Source of the DNA: a virus
DNA: 29,231 nt
Virus record (IMG/VR): IMGVR_UViG_3300046095_000092
Coordinates: 1 to 29,231 of that record
Direction: 5' to 3' (one strand)
Both the position numbers and the translations under genes were made by a program. The notes under the pieces are model-generated. The model saw nothing but the letters and a program-made list of their open reading frames with translations. It was not told the origin of the DNA and did not search any database. Below, piece after piece: positions 7,304-13,961 of the stretch. Numbering within the stretch: position 1 is the first letter of the stretch; each line of letters starts with the position of its first letter.

Positions 7304-7306
7304 ATG

Positions 7307-7336
7307 AACATTTGACAAAGCTAAATTAATATAGGT
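7307..7336 (+). promoter_or_regulatory. Late promoter P-late3 (AACA-N16-TAATATAGGT)
   Basis: AACA is at 7307-7310, followed by a 16-base spacer and TAATATAGGT at 7327-7336 abutting the GTG at 7337. It follows directly after a terminator, the expected place for a new promoter, which supports a transcription role for the motif. Confidence 0.7.
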
Positions 7337-7687
7337 GTGATTTACATTGAACAGGGAGTTATTAATCAGTTTGTCTTGACCTTAACAGAGGTAACAACTG
7401 TACCCACACCAAACTATTTATTTGTATTCACTAACGAAATGAATACCACTAGCACACCACAGCTATTCACAGCTCCTGATACAAGTGCTTACCCTGAAAG
7501 ATACAACCTGTTTGCTCTAGATGAGCCTACAGATATCATACTAATTAAAGGGCAGTACACTTACCAGGTATATGAGAGCTCAACTGCATACGTTCTACCC
7601 CTTACAATAGCTCAGACTACAGGAGTAGTAATTGAGGAGGGGAGAATGGTTGTAAGTGGTCCTGCAGGTAACTCAATATACGATTAA
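7337..7687 (+). CDS. Hypothetical virion-region protein (116 aa)
   Basis: The gene starts with GTG (MIYIEQGVINQFVLTLTEV); the start is fixed by the adjoining promoter box. The 116 residues are predicted to be almost all beta ('NYLFVFTNEM', 'QYTYQVYESSTAYV', 'GVVIEEGRMVV'), like a small Ig-like or jelly-roll domain. It is first in the portal-to-lysis block and ends two bases before the portal gene. It may be a decoration or adaptor protein; similar proteins beside portal genes in Bacteroidota phages lack a known function as far as I know. Confidence 0.55.
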   Translation: MIYIEQGVINQFVLTLTEVTTVPTPNYLFVFTNEMNTTSTPQLFTAPDTSAYPERYNLFALDEPTDIILIKGQYTYQVYESSTAYVLPLTIAQTTGVVIEEGRMVVSGPAGNSIYD

Positions 7688-7689
7688 CT

Positions 7690-8982
7690 ATGGCATGGTA
7701 CGATAGATTTATTAACAGCAACAAAGGCCCCGAGGTAATTGAGGGCTACCAATCATTTAGCACCCCATTCCTACCTGTAGGAAGAGGCAACTTGACCTTA
7801 CCTGTAGTAGACCCTAGGTATAACGCTAATATGTGGCAGTATTTTGGTGCAGATAACCTGTATCCTGAGCTATTGAATCAGATGTATTTCAGCTCACCCT
7901 TACATGGTGCCATTGTAGACTTTAAGACCAATGCTGTGATTGGTGGTGGGTTTAACCTTACCACTGATAAGCTCACACCACAGGAAAAACTAGAGATGTT
8001 TACCTTTGAAAAGAAAGCTAACCTCAAGCACACCGTTAAGGCAGTTACAAAGCAGCTAATTATACACAATCGGGTATATTTCAAGCTGTATTTTGGTGAG
8101 AAAAGAAAGCTAATTAAGATAGAGAACGTATCACCGGAGAAAGTAAGGGTAGGTAGAGACAAAAAAATGTACTTTTTGTGTGATGATTGGTCACGTAGAA
8201 TAGGCATTGAGGAGATTAAGCCATACCACATTACCTGTAAAGATGCATGCCAACTATTTAGCTACGAAGTAAAGTCGGTAGGTCAAGATTACTACTCACT
8301 ACCTACCTATACAAGTGCTTTAAACTTTGCTTTTCTTAGTGGTGAGCTATCTTACTTCGCTAAAAGTAACATACAAAATAGTGTTTTTCCATCCTTTGCT
8401 ATGATGTTCCCAAAGAGGCCACAGTCTGAGGAAGAAAAGCACATGATTAAGGAAACTATTGATCGCCTTAAGGGTGCAGCTAATGCAGGAAAAGCAGTTG
8501 CATTCTTTGCTAACAGTGCGGACCAACTTCCAAAGATAGAATCACTGCCAACTAATGGCAATGATAAGCTATTCCACGAGGCATCTGCTTTGAACACTGA
8601 GCAGATTTGTTTTGCTCATACTATTGACCCTATCCTAATGGGGGTACGTACCACTGGAAGCCTAGGTAGTGGTAGTGATATCAAGCAAGCCTATGTGATA
8701 TTTGAAAAGAATGTAGTAATGGAGCTACGTCAACAGGTTACTACTATATTTAATGAGCTCTTGAGTATTGCTCGCATTCCTGCAGAGTTTACTATTAATA
8801 ACTTCCAAATCATTGGAGATACTATCATAGAGGTAGATGAGGAAACGGCAAAAGTTAAGGATGCATTGAATAACTTGAGTGATGCACTACTAGGTAAAGT
8901 ACTTGAAAAAATGACTACCAATGAGATTAGAGCTCTAGCCTCACTTCCTCCTATTGATCAACCTACTCAACCTATTGTATAA
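7690..8982 (+). CDS. Portal protein
   Basis: The product has 430 residues, the normal size for a siphophage portal. It begins with 'MAWYDRFINSN' and an N-terminal region with 'FGADNLYPELLNQMYFSSP' and 'HGAIVDFKTNAVIGGG', which match the way portal proteins of this type begin. It contains the alpha/beta core with 'IKIENVSPEKVRVG', and its C-terminal third is helical with 'GVRTTGSLGSGSDIKQAYVI' and 'VVMELRQQVTTIFNELLSI', resembling the crown and stem helices. It would form the dodecameric ring through which DNA enters the head. It lies far from the terminase genes on the map, which is unusual, and precedes the head-tail connector. Confidence 0.8.
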   Translation: MAWYDRFINSNKGPEVIEGYQSFSTPFLPVGRGNLTLPVVDPRYNANMWQYFGADNLYPELLNQMYFSSPLHGAIVDFKTNAVIGGGFNLTTDKLTPQEKLEMFTFEKKANLKHTVKAVTKQLIIHNRVYFKLYFGEKRKLIKIENVSPEKVRVGRDKKMYFLCDDWSRRIGIEEIKPYHITCKDACQLFSYEVKSVGQDYYSLPTYTSALNFAFLSGELSYFAKSNIQNSVFPSFAMMFPKRPQSEEEKHMIKETIDRLKGAANAGKAVAFFANSADQLPKIESLPTNGNDKLFHEASALNTEQICFAHTIDPILMGVRTTGSLGSGSDIKQAYVIFEKNVVMELRQQVTTIFNELLSIARIPAEFTINNFQIIGDTIIEVDEETAKVKDALNNLSDALLGKVLEKMTTNEIRALASLPPIDQPTQPIV

Positions 8983-9548
8983 TGCTGTACTTTATAACTG
9001 AGGCATACCTCAAAACAAACACACCCATTACAGCCAATGTGGATGTTAATGACGTAACTCCCTACATTGCGACACAAGCGGCATTAAGAGTACAGCCTAT
9101 CCTGGGCACTACGTTCTACAATTACTTGCTTACTCAGTACAATGCTCAGGTATTACTACCCGATGAGGTAGATTTGGTAGAGTTTATTCAGCCTGTAATA
9201 GCATGGAGGAGTGCAGAGGATGCAGTGTTTGGGTTGACGTACCAACTTAAGAACAAAGGCCTGCAAACTCAGTCAGGTGATTTCTCAGCAAGTGTATCAC
9301 GCTCAGAGGTAGCCTTTGGTATGGAGCACTATGCACAGAAAGCATCATTCTTTGAGCAACGTCTAATCAGGTGGCTACTTGCTAACCGTAACCTGTTCCC
9401 TTTATTCATATCCACAGCTAACCAGGATACTGACCTACGCCCTATGTTTAACCATTGCTCATGCATTACTCAATGGCAAACTACTTGCACAGGTATGTGC
9501 GGTAACTTCCTTGAGAATGGGTACAATAACAGCATCCTGATATTGTGA
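8982..9548 (+). CDS. Head-tail connector/adaptor-like protein (DUF6712-like)
   Basis: The 188 residues begin 'MLYFITEAYLKTNTPITANV' and contain 'VTPYIATQAALRVQPILGT' and 'IAWRSAEDAVFGLTYQLKNKG'. These resemble a helical family found right after portal genes in Bacteroidota phages, often annotated as DUF6712 and likely a head-tail adaptor. Four cysteines cluster near the C-terminus (CSC, TTCTGMC, roughly residues 158-173) and may bind metal. The gene starts on the last base of the portal stop (TAATG) and overlaps the holin start (GTGA). Confidence 0.55.
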   Translation: MLYFITEAYLKTNTPITANVDVNDVTPYIATQAALRVQPILGTTFYNYLLTQYNAQVLLPDEVDLVEFIQPVIAWRSAEDAVFGLTYQLKNKGLQTQSGDFSASVSRSEVAFGMEHYAQKASFFEQRLIRWLLANRNLFPLFISTANQDTDLRPMFNHCSCITQWQTTCTGMCGNFLENGYNNSILIL

Positions 9549-10036
9549 AGTCACAGCTATCCATACTATTAGGCACCATGCATGCTAATTGGTTTAAGCT
9601 CTTAGGGGTTATCAGTGCATTTTTAATGCCTATCTCAGGGTTATTATTCTTAGTTGGCTTTGTGATTGTATTGGATACTATAACAGGGGTATGGAAGAGT
9701 TATAAAAACAAGGTAAAGATAACTAGCAGGGGCCTATCTGCAATCATTAGTAAGATGTTACTCTATGAGGTAACTGTTATTATGTTTTATATGATAGATA
9801 AGTTCATACTAAATAGTATCATCCTGCAGTTTTTCTCTGTAGAGCTATTACTCACTAAGGTACTTGCACTCATCCTAGTTAGCATTGAAGTCATGAGTAT
9901 TAACGAGAACTACAAAGCAGTCAAAGGCCTTGACCTATGGCAGTCTATGAAAAACCTATTTGCAAGAGCTAAGGACATTAAAAAAGAAGTGGATGAAATT
10001 AGACACAAGCAAGATATTTCAGGAACGCCTATCTAA
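9545..10036 (+). CDS. Holin family protein
   Basis: This 163-residue membrane protein has hydrophobic segments at roughly residues 18-45, 68-85 and 100-117, and a charged C-terminal tail (FARAKDIKKEVDEIRHK). The pattern 'DTITGVWKSYKNK' after the first membrane region, then 'SRGLSAIISKMLLYE', is typical of the Phage_holin_4-type family. It is immediately followed by the amidase and the spanin, forming a lysis cassette. It would permeabilise the inner membrane and release the amidase. The start is GTG, overlapping the previous stop by four bases. Confidence 0.75.
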   Translation: MKSQLSILLGTMHANWFKLLGVISAFLMPISGLLFLVGFVIVLDTITGVWKSYKNKVKITSRGLSAIISKMLLYEVTVIMFYMIDKFILNSIILQFFSVELLLTKVLALILVSIEVMSINENYKAVKGLDLWQSMKNLFARAKDIKKEVDEIRHKQDISGTPI

Positions 10037-10640
10037 CAGTCAGTACTTCCATGAGGAGTCTGAGAAAAAACAAATCTATCTACATCACACTGCAGGCAAT
10101 GGCAACCCAATAGCTGTATCAAGGTGGTGGAATAGCAACTCAGATAGGATAGCTACTGCATTTGTGATAGGTGAGAGAGGTAGCATAGTGCAGTGCTTCT
10201 CCTCTAAGCATTGGGCTTATCACCTGGGGATAGATAGTCAAGATTTTTCAGTGCATGGACTCAAGTACCAAAACCTAAATAAGTTATCAGTAGGTATTGA
10301 GATATGTAACTGGGGCCCATTGAAGCTAAAGGATGGTAAGTACTACAATTATGTTAAGGGAGTAGTGGACCCATCAATGGTAACTACCTTAGATGCACCC
10401 TACAAGGGCAATAAGTTTTGGTACAAATATACGGATGAGCAGATTGAAAGCACTCGGCAGTTGGTGGAGTACCTGTGTGAGACCTATGACATTCCCAAGG
10501 CTTACCGGTCAGAGATATTTAGCATTGATAAAGAGGCATTCAAAGGTACTGCAGGGATCTACACTCACAACAGTGTGAGAAAAGATAAGGCAGATATTTA
10601 CCCATGCCCTAGAATGATTAAGATGTTACAAAGCCTATGA
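9993..10640 (+). CDS. N-acetylmuramoyl-L-alanine amidase (endolysin)
   Basis: I take the ATG at 9993 (MKLDTSKIFQERLSNSQYF), giving 215 residues; an in-frame TTG at 9960 is less likely. The Amidase_2 fold is recognisable: 'IYLHHTAGNGNP' carries the first zinc ligand, 'AFVIGERGSIVQCF' and 'WAYHLGID' follow, and 'GIYTHNSVRKDKADIYPCP' carries the second histidine and the Lys/Asp region. It cleaves the amide bond between MurNAc and L-Ala in peptidoglycan. There is no signal peptide, so it depends on the holin. It overlaps the holin gene by 44 bases in another frame and is coupled to the spanin gene by ATGA. Confidence 0.85.
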   Translation: MKLDTSKIFQERLSNSQYFHEESEKKQIYLHHTAGNGNPIAVSRWWNSNSDRIATAFVIGERGSIVQCFSSKHWAYHLGIDSQDFSVHGLKYQNLNKLSVGIEICNWGPLKLKDGKYYNYVKGVVDPSMVTTLDAPYKGNKFWYKYTDEQIESTRQLVEYLCETYDIPKAYRSEIFSIDKEAFKGTAGIYTHNSVRKDKADIYPCPRMIKMLQSL

Positions 10641-11086
10641 GATACTTACTACCTATATTGATACTCATTGTATCCTGCTCAGCTCCTAAGCGAGCTCAAT
10701 GGCACTATAAGAAAGCATTAAAGAATGGCCTGCAAGTAGTACAGGATAGTGATACCATCCGCATTACTACAGTTGACAGCATCCCAGTGATACACAATGA
10801 CACTATAGTGTGGGAGAAGTTCTATACTACTAAGGATACGGTCATTAAGTTCAACAATATATACGTGCCTAAGACTAGATTTCAAACAAGGATAGAGTAC
10901 AGGTACAAGACCAGGGTTGAAAGGATAAGAGGTAAGACTATATACAAAACAGCTCAAGCTGAGCAGGTAGTTAAGTACAGATGGGCATGGTGGCCTATTG
11001 TGATTTCGTTTATAATCGGTATATTGCTCCGTTTTTTAATTCAAAAGGGGCTGCTAGATAGGATAGCCCTGCTATTTAAGCTATGA
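10637..11086 (+). CDS. Unimolecular spanin candidate (lipoprotein with C-terminal membrane helix)
   Basis: The 149-residue product begins with a lipoprotein signal (MRYLLPILILIVSC) with the lipid-modified Cys at 14. The middle is periplasmic, rich in beta and charged residues (DTIRITTVDSIPVIHNDTIV and similar). A membrane helix lies at about residues 117-136 (WAWWPIVISFIIGILLRF), followed by a short tail. An outer-membrane lipid anchor at one end and an inner-membrane helix at the other define a u-spanin, which disrupts the outer membrane in the last lysis step. Position directly after holin and amidase supports this. The Ser at +2 after Cys would allow outer-membrane sorting by E. coli rules. 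Confidence 0.7.
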   Translation: MRYLLPILILIVSCSAPKRAQWHYKKALKNGLQVVQDSDTIRITTVDSIPVIHNDTIVWEKFYTTKDTVIKFNNIYVPKTRFQTRIEYRYKTRVERIRGKTIYKTAQAEQVVKYRWAWWPIVISFIIGILLRFLIQKGLLDRIALLFKL

Positions 11087-11856
11087 GAAAACGTCTATTT
11101 TACGATATTGAGACTTCATTCAATGTCGGTGTGTTCTGGAGAACAGGATACAATCTAACCATTCACCCAGGTGACATCATTCATGAGCGTGCAATCATCT
11201 GCATCTGCTATAAATGGGAGGGTGAGGAGGAGATACACAGCCTAACATGGTCAAAATCACAGAGTGATAAGAAAATGATTGAGGCCTTTGTCAAAGTTAT
11301 AGCTCATGCAGATGAGATTGTGGCTCATAATGGGGATAGGTTTGACCTCAAATGGATACGCACAAGAGCTTTATTCCATGGCATCAATGTTATGCCATCA
11401 CCTAAGACCATAGATACCCTTAAATGGGCTAAAAGGTACTTTAATTTCAATAGCAATAAACTAGACTATATAGCTAAGTTACTTAAGGTAGGTGCTAAGA
11501 TGGAAACAGGAGGCCTTGATCTATGGAAAGATATAGTATTCCGTAAAGACCAGGATGCACTTAATAAGATGGTGGACTATTGTAAGATGGATGTGGAGGT
11601 ACTTGAGTCAGTATTCAATAAACTTAACAGCTACACCCTAGTTAGTCACAACTATGCCGTACAGCAAGGGGGTGATAAGTACGAATGTGCAGAATGTGGT
11701 GGCACTAACCACAGGTACAATAAAAAAGTAGTGACTGCAGCCGGTACTGTACACCATTGGCTCCAATGTCGTGACTGCAAAAAACACAATAAGATAAATC
11801 ACTTGGTATTCACTAAGTATCAGGAGTATCTCTACAAGAGAAAGAATATATCTTAA
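11083..11856 (+). CDS. DnaQ-like 3'-5' exonuclease with C-terminal zinc ribbon
   Basis: The 257 residues carry all three exonuclease motifs of the RNase H-like (DEDDy) superfamily: 'FYDIETS' (Asp8, Glu10), 'AHNGDRFDLKW' (Asn83, Asp88) and 'DYCKMDVEVLE' (Tyr166, Asp170). This is close to the YprB/PolB-exo type (RNase_H_2). From residue 200 there is a four-cysteine ribbon, 'YECAECGG' and 'LQCRDCKK' (Cys202, 205, 229, 232). It likely degrades or proofreads DNA or RNA ends. It has no polymerase domain. It is coupled by ATGA to the spanin gene and is the last gene before the early region, so it might be expressed late. Confidence 0.75.
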   Translation: MRKRLFYDIETSFNVGVFWRTGYNLTIHPGDIIHERAIICICYKWEGEEEIHSLTWSKSQSDKKMIEAFVKVIAHADEIVAHNGDRFDLKWIRTRALFHGINVMPSPKTIDTLKWAKRYFNFNSNKLDYIAKLLKVGAKMETGGLDLWKDIVFRKDQDALNKMVDYCKMDVEVLESVFNKLNSYTLVSHNYAVQQGGDKYECAECGGTNHRYNKKVVTAAGTVHHWLQCRDCKKHNKINHLVFTKYQEYLYKRKNIS

Positions 11857-11909
11857 GTTTATAGGCGTATTTTTGCGGAGATTAATCAGCTTATAGCCTT
11901 ATAACAACC

Positions 11910-11934
11910 AAAAGCGCGTTGTTCTGTGCTTTTT
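11910..11934 (+). terminator. Terminator-like hairpin after the late genes
   Basis: AAAAGCGC pairs with GTGCTTTT (one G-U pair) around an 8-base loop. The A run before the stem and T run after it could make it work in both directions. Confidence 0.5.
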
Positions 11935-11962
11935 ATGACTAGTTATTTTATTATTTAAGTAA

Positions 11963-11990
11963 TTTTTACCAACATTATGTGTTTTTTACC
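11963..11990 (+). repeat. Pair of TTTTTACC boxes, 20 bp apart
   Basis: TTTTTACC occurs at 11963-11970 and 11983-11990, followed by AACATTA and ACATTA respectively. The 20-bp step puts both on the same DNA face. They may be operator sites facing the second pair of boxes. Confidence 0.4.
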
Positions 11991-12040
11991 ACATTAATGC
12001 TACTTATTTCCGTCATTCCTTATTTAGAATCATTTTAAAT

Positions 12041-12070
12041 TTGTGTAAAACTTAATTTTTTTGTGTAAAA
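12041..12070 (+). repeat. Pair of TTGTGTAAAA boxes, 20 bp apart
   Basis: TTGTGTAAAA occurs at 12041-12050 and 12061-12070, the second copy just upstream of the -33 element. The reverse complement (TTTTACACAA) resembles the TTTTTACC-type boxes upstream. Operator sites for a phage or host regulator are plausible. Confidence 0.4.
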
Positions 12071-12074
12071 TGTT

Positions 12075-12103
12075 TTGCAGATATGAAACCTTTTATATCT
12101 TTG
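12075..12103 (+). promoter_or_regulatory. Early promoter (TTG-N18-TATCTTTG)
   Basis: TTG at 12075-12077, 18 bases, then TATCTTTG at 12096-12103 matches the Bacteroidota housekeeping promoter. Transcription should start shortly after, giving a leader of about 25 bases before the ATG at 12132. Confidence 0.7.
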
Positions 12104-12131
12104 TCAGGTATTAACACTTAAAAATTTATTT

Positions 12132-12311
12132 ATGGAACGGTTTAACCAACAATTTAACAGATCCCTTGACTTTATCAAGGCAAACGAAAACAATGCAGAA
12201 GTGCTTACTTTTTTCCTAGAGCAACTGCTTGTAGAAGCTAATGAGGAAATGACCAAAGTAGCACTAGATCACACCGAAGATTTTTTAACCATCTTAAACG
12301 CTAACAAATGA
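12132..12311 (+). CDS. Small early protein (59 aa)
   Basis: This is the first gene after the early promoter. The 59 residues (starting MERFNQQFNRSLDFIK) are acidic and predicted to be almost all helical, with no Cys and no membrane segment. The spacing from the promoter, an A/T-rich leader (AAAATTTATTT) and an ATGA overlap with the next start support it as a real gene. A role in early takeover of the host is possible from its position, but nothing in the sequence names one. Confidence 0.65.
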   Translation: MERFNQQFNRSLDFIKANENNAEVLTFFLEQLLVEANEEMTKVALDHTEDFLTILNANK

Positions 12312-12406
12312 AAAGAGAACTATTCAATGTAGCTGCAAGCGTAGCTGTGATTTTAGCTACCATGGTAGCAATGTATAACACTTTAATTTTTATGATATGC
12401 AAGTAA
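12308..12406 (+). CDS. Small membrane peptide (32 aa)
   Basis: The peptide starts MKRELFNVAASVAVILATMV and is a single membrane helix with a short basic N-terminus and a C-terminal Lys. It overlaps the preceding stop as ATGA and the next start by 10 bases, as expected in a compact operon. Its function is unknown; a small membrane effector is possible. Confidence 0.5.
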   Translation: MKRELFNVAASVAVILATMVAMYNTLIFMICK

Positions 12407-12687
12407 CAATAGATAATAGCACAGCATTCTTTGAATTTGATGAGGTGCATGGTAGCTGTGAGTTTAACATAACTAACATTACCGAGGAGGATTACGAGGT
12501 AGAGCTGAGTAACATCTTAGCTACCCATGTGATTGGTGAGGTAGAGCTTGACTACATCCTAACGGATACACAACTTGACCAACTAAATGAAGAGATTATT
12601 TGGTGCATTCAGGATACTAACCTGGTAAGAGATATGCAGGAGCCAATGAATGACTTGGATGAGGATGATTGGAGGTATGATGCATAG
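12397..12687 (+). CDS. Acidic hypothetical protein (96 aa)
   Basis: The product is strongly acidic (for example 'FEFDEVHGSCEF', 'NITEEDYEVELSN', 'MNDLDEDDWRYDA'), with two central Cys and no basic patch. Acidic small early phage proteins are sometimes DNA mimics or inhibitors of host enzymes; this is only a suggestion. It overlaps the membrane peptide gene at its start and the next start (12677) at its end. Confidence 0.6.
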   Translation: MQVTIDNSTAFFEFDEVHGSCEFNITNITEEDYEVELSNILATHVIGEVELDYILTDTQLDQLNEEIIWCIQDTNLVRDMQEPMNDLDEDDWRYDA

Positions 12688-12925
12688 AGATATATCCGAA
12701 ATGGCTAGATGGTGGTCCAAACAGTCATTTGCAGGAGATAAGGGAGGCTCCTTTAATTTCGCCCTATATTTAGAATACCTTAAATGTAAGAACTCATGTA
12801 TAGATTATTGTACTACTACGAAAACAGGCTTAGTGAAAGCTACGACTTTGCAACCAAAGCCCTCTGTAATTGGCAGCTTAACAAATTTAGAGCAGCAGGT
12901 ACTCATATTTACGGACACTTTGTAA
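12677..12925 (+). CDS. Hypothetical protein, frame conflict in its 3' half
   Basis: I take the ATG at 12677 (MMHRDISEMARWWSKQSFAG), overlapping the preceding stop; an in-frame ATG lies at 12650. It would encode 82 residues. The first 40 look like a normal protein. From about residue 41 (KCKNSCIDYCTTTKTG) the sequence looks less natural, and another frame from 12796 looks better over the same DNA. So the gene may truly end early, overlap its neighbour by 130 bases, or contain a frameshift in this assembly. Confidence 0.4.
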   Translation: MMHRDISEMARWWSKQSFAGDKGGSFNFALYLEYLKCKNSCIDYCTTTKTGLVKATTLQPKPSVIGSLTNLEQQVLIFTDTL

Positions 12926-12957
12926 TTGAGAAAGTATGCGACAAGATAAGATACTAG
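12796..12957 (+). CDS. Small basic protein (53 aa) overlapping the previous frame
   Basis: An ATG at 12796 opens 53 residues: 'MYRLLYYYENRLSESYDFAT' then 'KALCNWQLNKFRAAGTHIYG', ending 'VCDKIRY'. The composition, with aromatic residues spaced on helices and a basic end, looks like a genuine small protein. It overlaps the HNH gene start by 22 bases. The frame is closed by TAA codons just upstream of 12796, so it starts at or near this ATG. Confidence 0.5.
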   Translation: MYRLLYYYENRLSESYDFATKALCNWQLNKFRAAGTHIYGHFVIEKVCDKIRY

Positions 12958-13556
12958 AAATACTCTACCCATACATTCCTGCTAAAGTGCTAGGTGAATA
13001 TCTAGGGTTGACTGCATCCCAAGTGTACAATAGAACGTACAACAGAAAGATAAAAAAAGACCCTAAAACAAAGAAAGCAATAAATAGATCCTTGATATTA
13101 AACGCAGGCAATAAGACAAGATTTGATAAAGGTCATGTACCATTCAATAAAGGCATTAAATGTCCTAATTTAGTCTTAACTAATGCAGCTGCTACGATGT
13201 ATAAGAAAGGCAACAAGCCATCTAATACTAGAGAAGCTAATGCTACTAGCATCCGAACTGATAGCAGTGGTAAAAAGTACCACTACAGTAAGATAGCAGA
13301 TAGCGTATGGGTGTTAACTCACCGCTTGCTGTGGGAGCAGGCTAATGGGCCCATTCCTCCCAAACACGTAGTAAGATTTATTGATGGAGATACATTGAAT
13401 CTACAGTTAACCAACCTGGAGTGCATCCCAATGAATCAAAACATGACTAAGAACAGCATCCAACGGTTTCCAATGGAGCTACAGCAGGTCATGAAATTAA
13501 AAAGTAAACTTAATAAAACAATAAACAATGGCAAGAAACGGAATGAACGATCTTAG
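12936..13556 (+). CDS. HNH homing-type endonuclease
   Basis: The 206 residues contain a stretch typical of phage HNH endonucleases: 'FDKGHVPFNKGIK' (about 63-75), then the HNH core 'VLTHRLLWEQANGPIPPKHV' (His129), 'RFIDGDTLNLQLTNLECI' (Asp150, Asn160) and 'NQNMTKNS'. The N-terminus (residues 1-35) looks like a helix-turn-helix 'ILYPYIPAKVLGEYLGLTAS'. It nicks or cuts specific DNA; such enzymes are often mobile and lie between other genes. The site it recognises cannot be seen. It overlaps the following gene by 29 bases. Confidence 0.8.
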   Translation: MRQDKILEILYPYIPAKVLGEYLGLTASQVYNRTYNRKIKKDPKTKKAINRSLILNAGNKTRFDKGHVPFNKGIKCPNLVLTNAAATMYKKGNKPSNTREANATSIRTDSSGKKYHYSKIADSVWVLTHRLLWEQANGPIPPKHVVRFIDGDTLNLQLTNLECIPMNQNMTKNSIQRFPMELQQVMKLKSKLNKTINNGKKRNERS

Positions 13557-13773
13557 AGATCACCTCTTTGCAGCTCTCGAGAGATTAAATGATGATGAGC
13601 TAACATCTGAGCAACTGACTACCGAGGTAGAAAAGGCTCAGGCAATTTCTAACCTATCTAACTCAGTGATAAACAGTGCCAAGGCTGAGGTAGATTTTAT
13701 GAAAGCTACCGGTATGATAGCTACTACAAGCAACTTATTCAAAGGAGTTAATGACCCTAAAAGATTAGACTAA
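13528..13773 (+). CDS. Conserved phage protein (81 aa) of unknown function
   Basis: The 81-residue product (MARNGMNDLRDHLFAALERL, then 'EVEKAQAISNLSNSVINSAK', 'AEVDFMKATG') follows a pattern I recognise in many phages of Gram-negative hosts, where such a small helical protein often lies near an HNH endonuclease. Function is not known to me. It is predicted to be all helical, with a possible N-terminal DNA-binding helix. The start overlaps the HNH gene, and its stop shares a base with the next start (TAATG). Confidence 0.6.
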   Translation: MARNGMNDLRDHLFAALERLNDDELTSEQLTTEVEKAQAISNLSNSVINSAKAEVDFMKATGMIATTSNLFKGVNDPKRLD

Positions 13774-13961
13774 TGAAATACGTAAAATACTACAGAATGT
13801 GGCTCGAAGATACAGTAGAGCCAGAGGGTGGATTTTGGTGCTATATGGGAGCTGATGAGAAAAACTTTCTTTATCAGTTAAACTTCCCCTACAAAGAGAA
13901 TGAAGAACCTGAAACCTTAGAACAATACCTTGAATGGGGGTACAAAATTGAACAGCTATGA
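13773..13961 (+). CDS. Hypothetical protein (62 aa), aromatic and acidic
   Basis: The product is rich in aromatic residues (MKYVKYYRMWLEDTVEPEGG, 'FWCYMGADEKNFLYQLNFPY') and acidic in its second half ('KENEEPETLEQYLEWGY'). It is coupled by TAATG on one side and ATGA on the other, inside a tight early operon. I do not recognise the family. Confidence 0.55.
   Translation: MKYVKYYRMWLEDTVEPEGGFWCYMGADEKNFLYQLNFPYKENEEPETLEQYLEWGYKIEQL

Larger units (their letters stand above)
11857..12131 (+). promoter_or_regulatory. Early control region (275 bp without genes)
   Basis: This AT-rich stretch lies between the late exonuclease gene and the first early gene. It holds a terminator-like hairpin (11910-11934), two TTTTTACC boxes exactly 20 bp apart (11963-11970 and 11983-11990), two TTGTGTAAAA boxes exactly 20 bp apart (12041-12050 and 12061-12070), and a host-type promoter (12075-12103). 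I find no open reading frame that I would call in it. Confidence 0.6.

Noticed and set aside
7878-8231. Minus-strand open frame opposite the portal gene
   Set aside because: It is a shadow of the portal coding sequence, with no promoter, no coupled neighbour and no recognisable domain.
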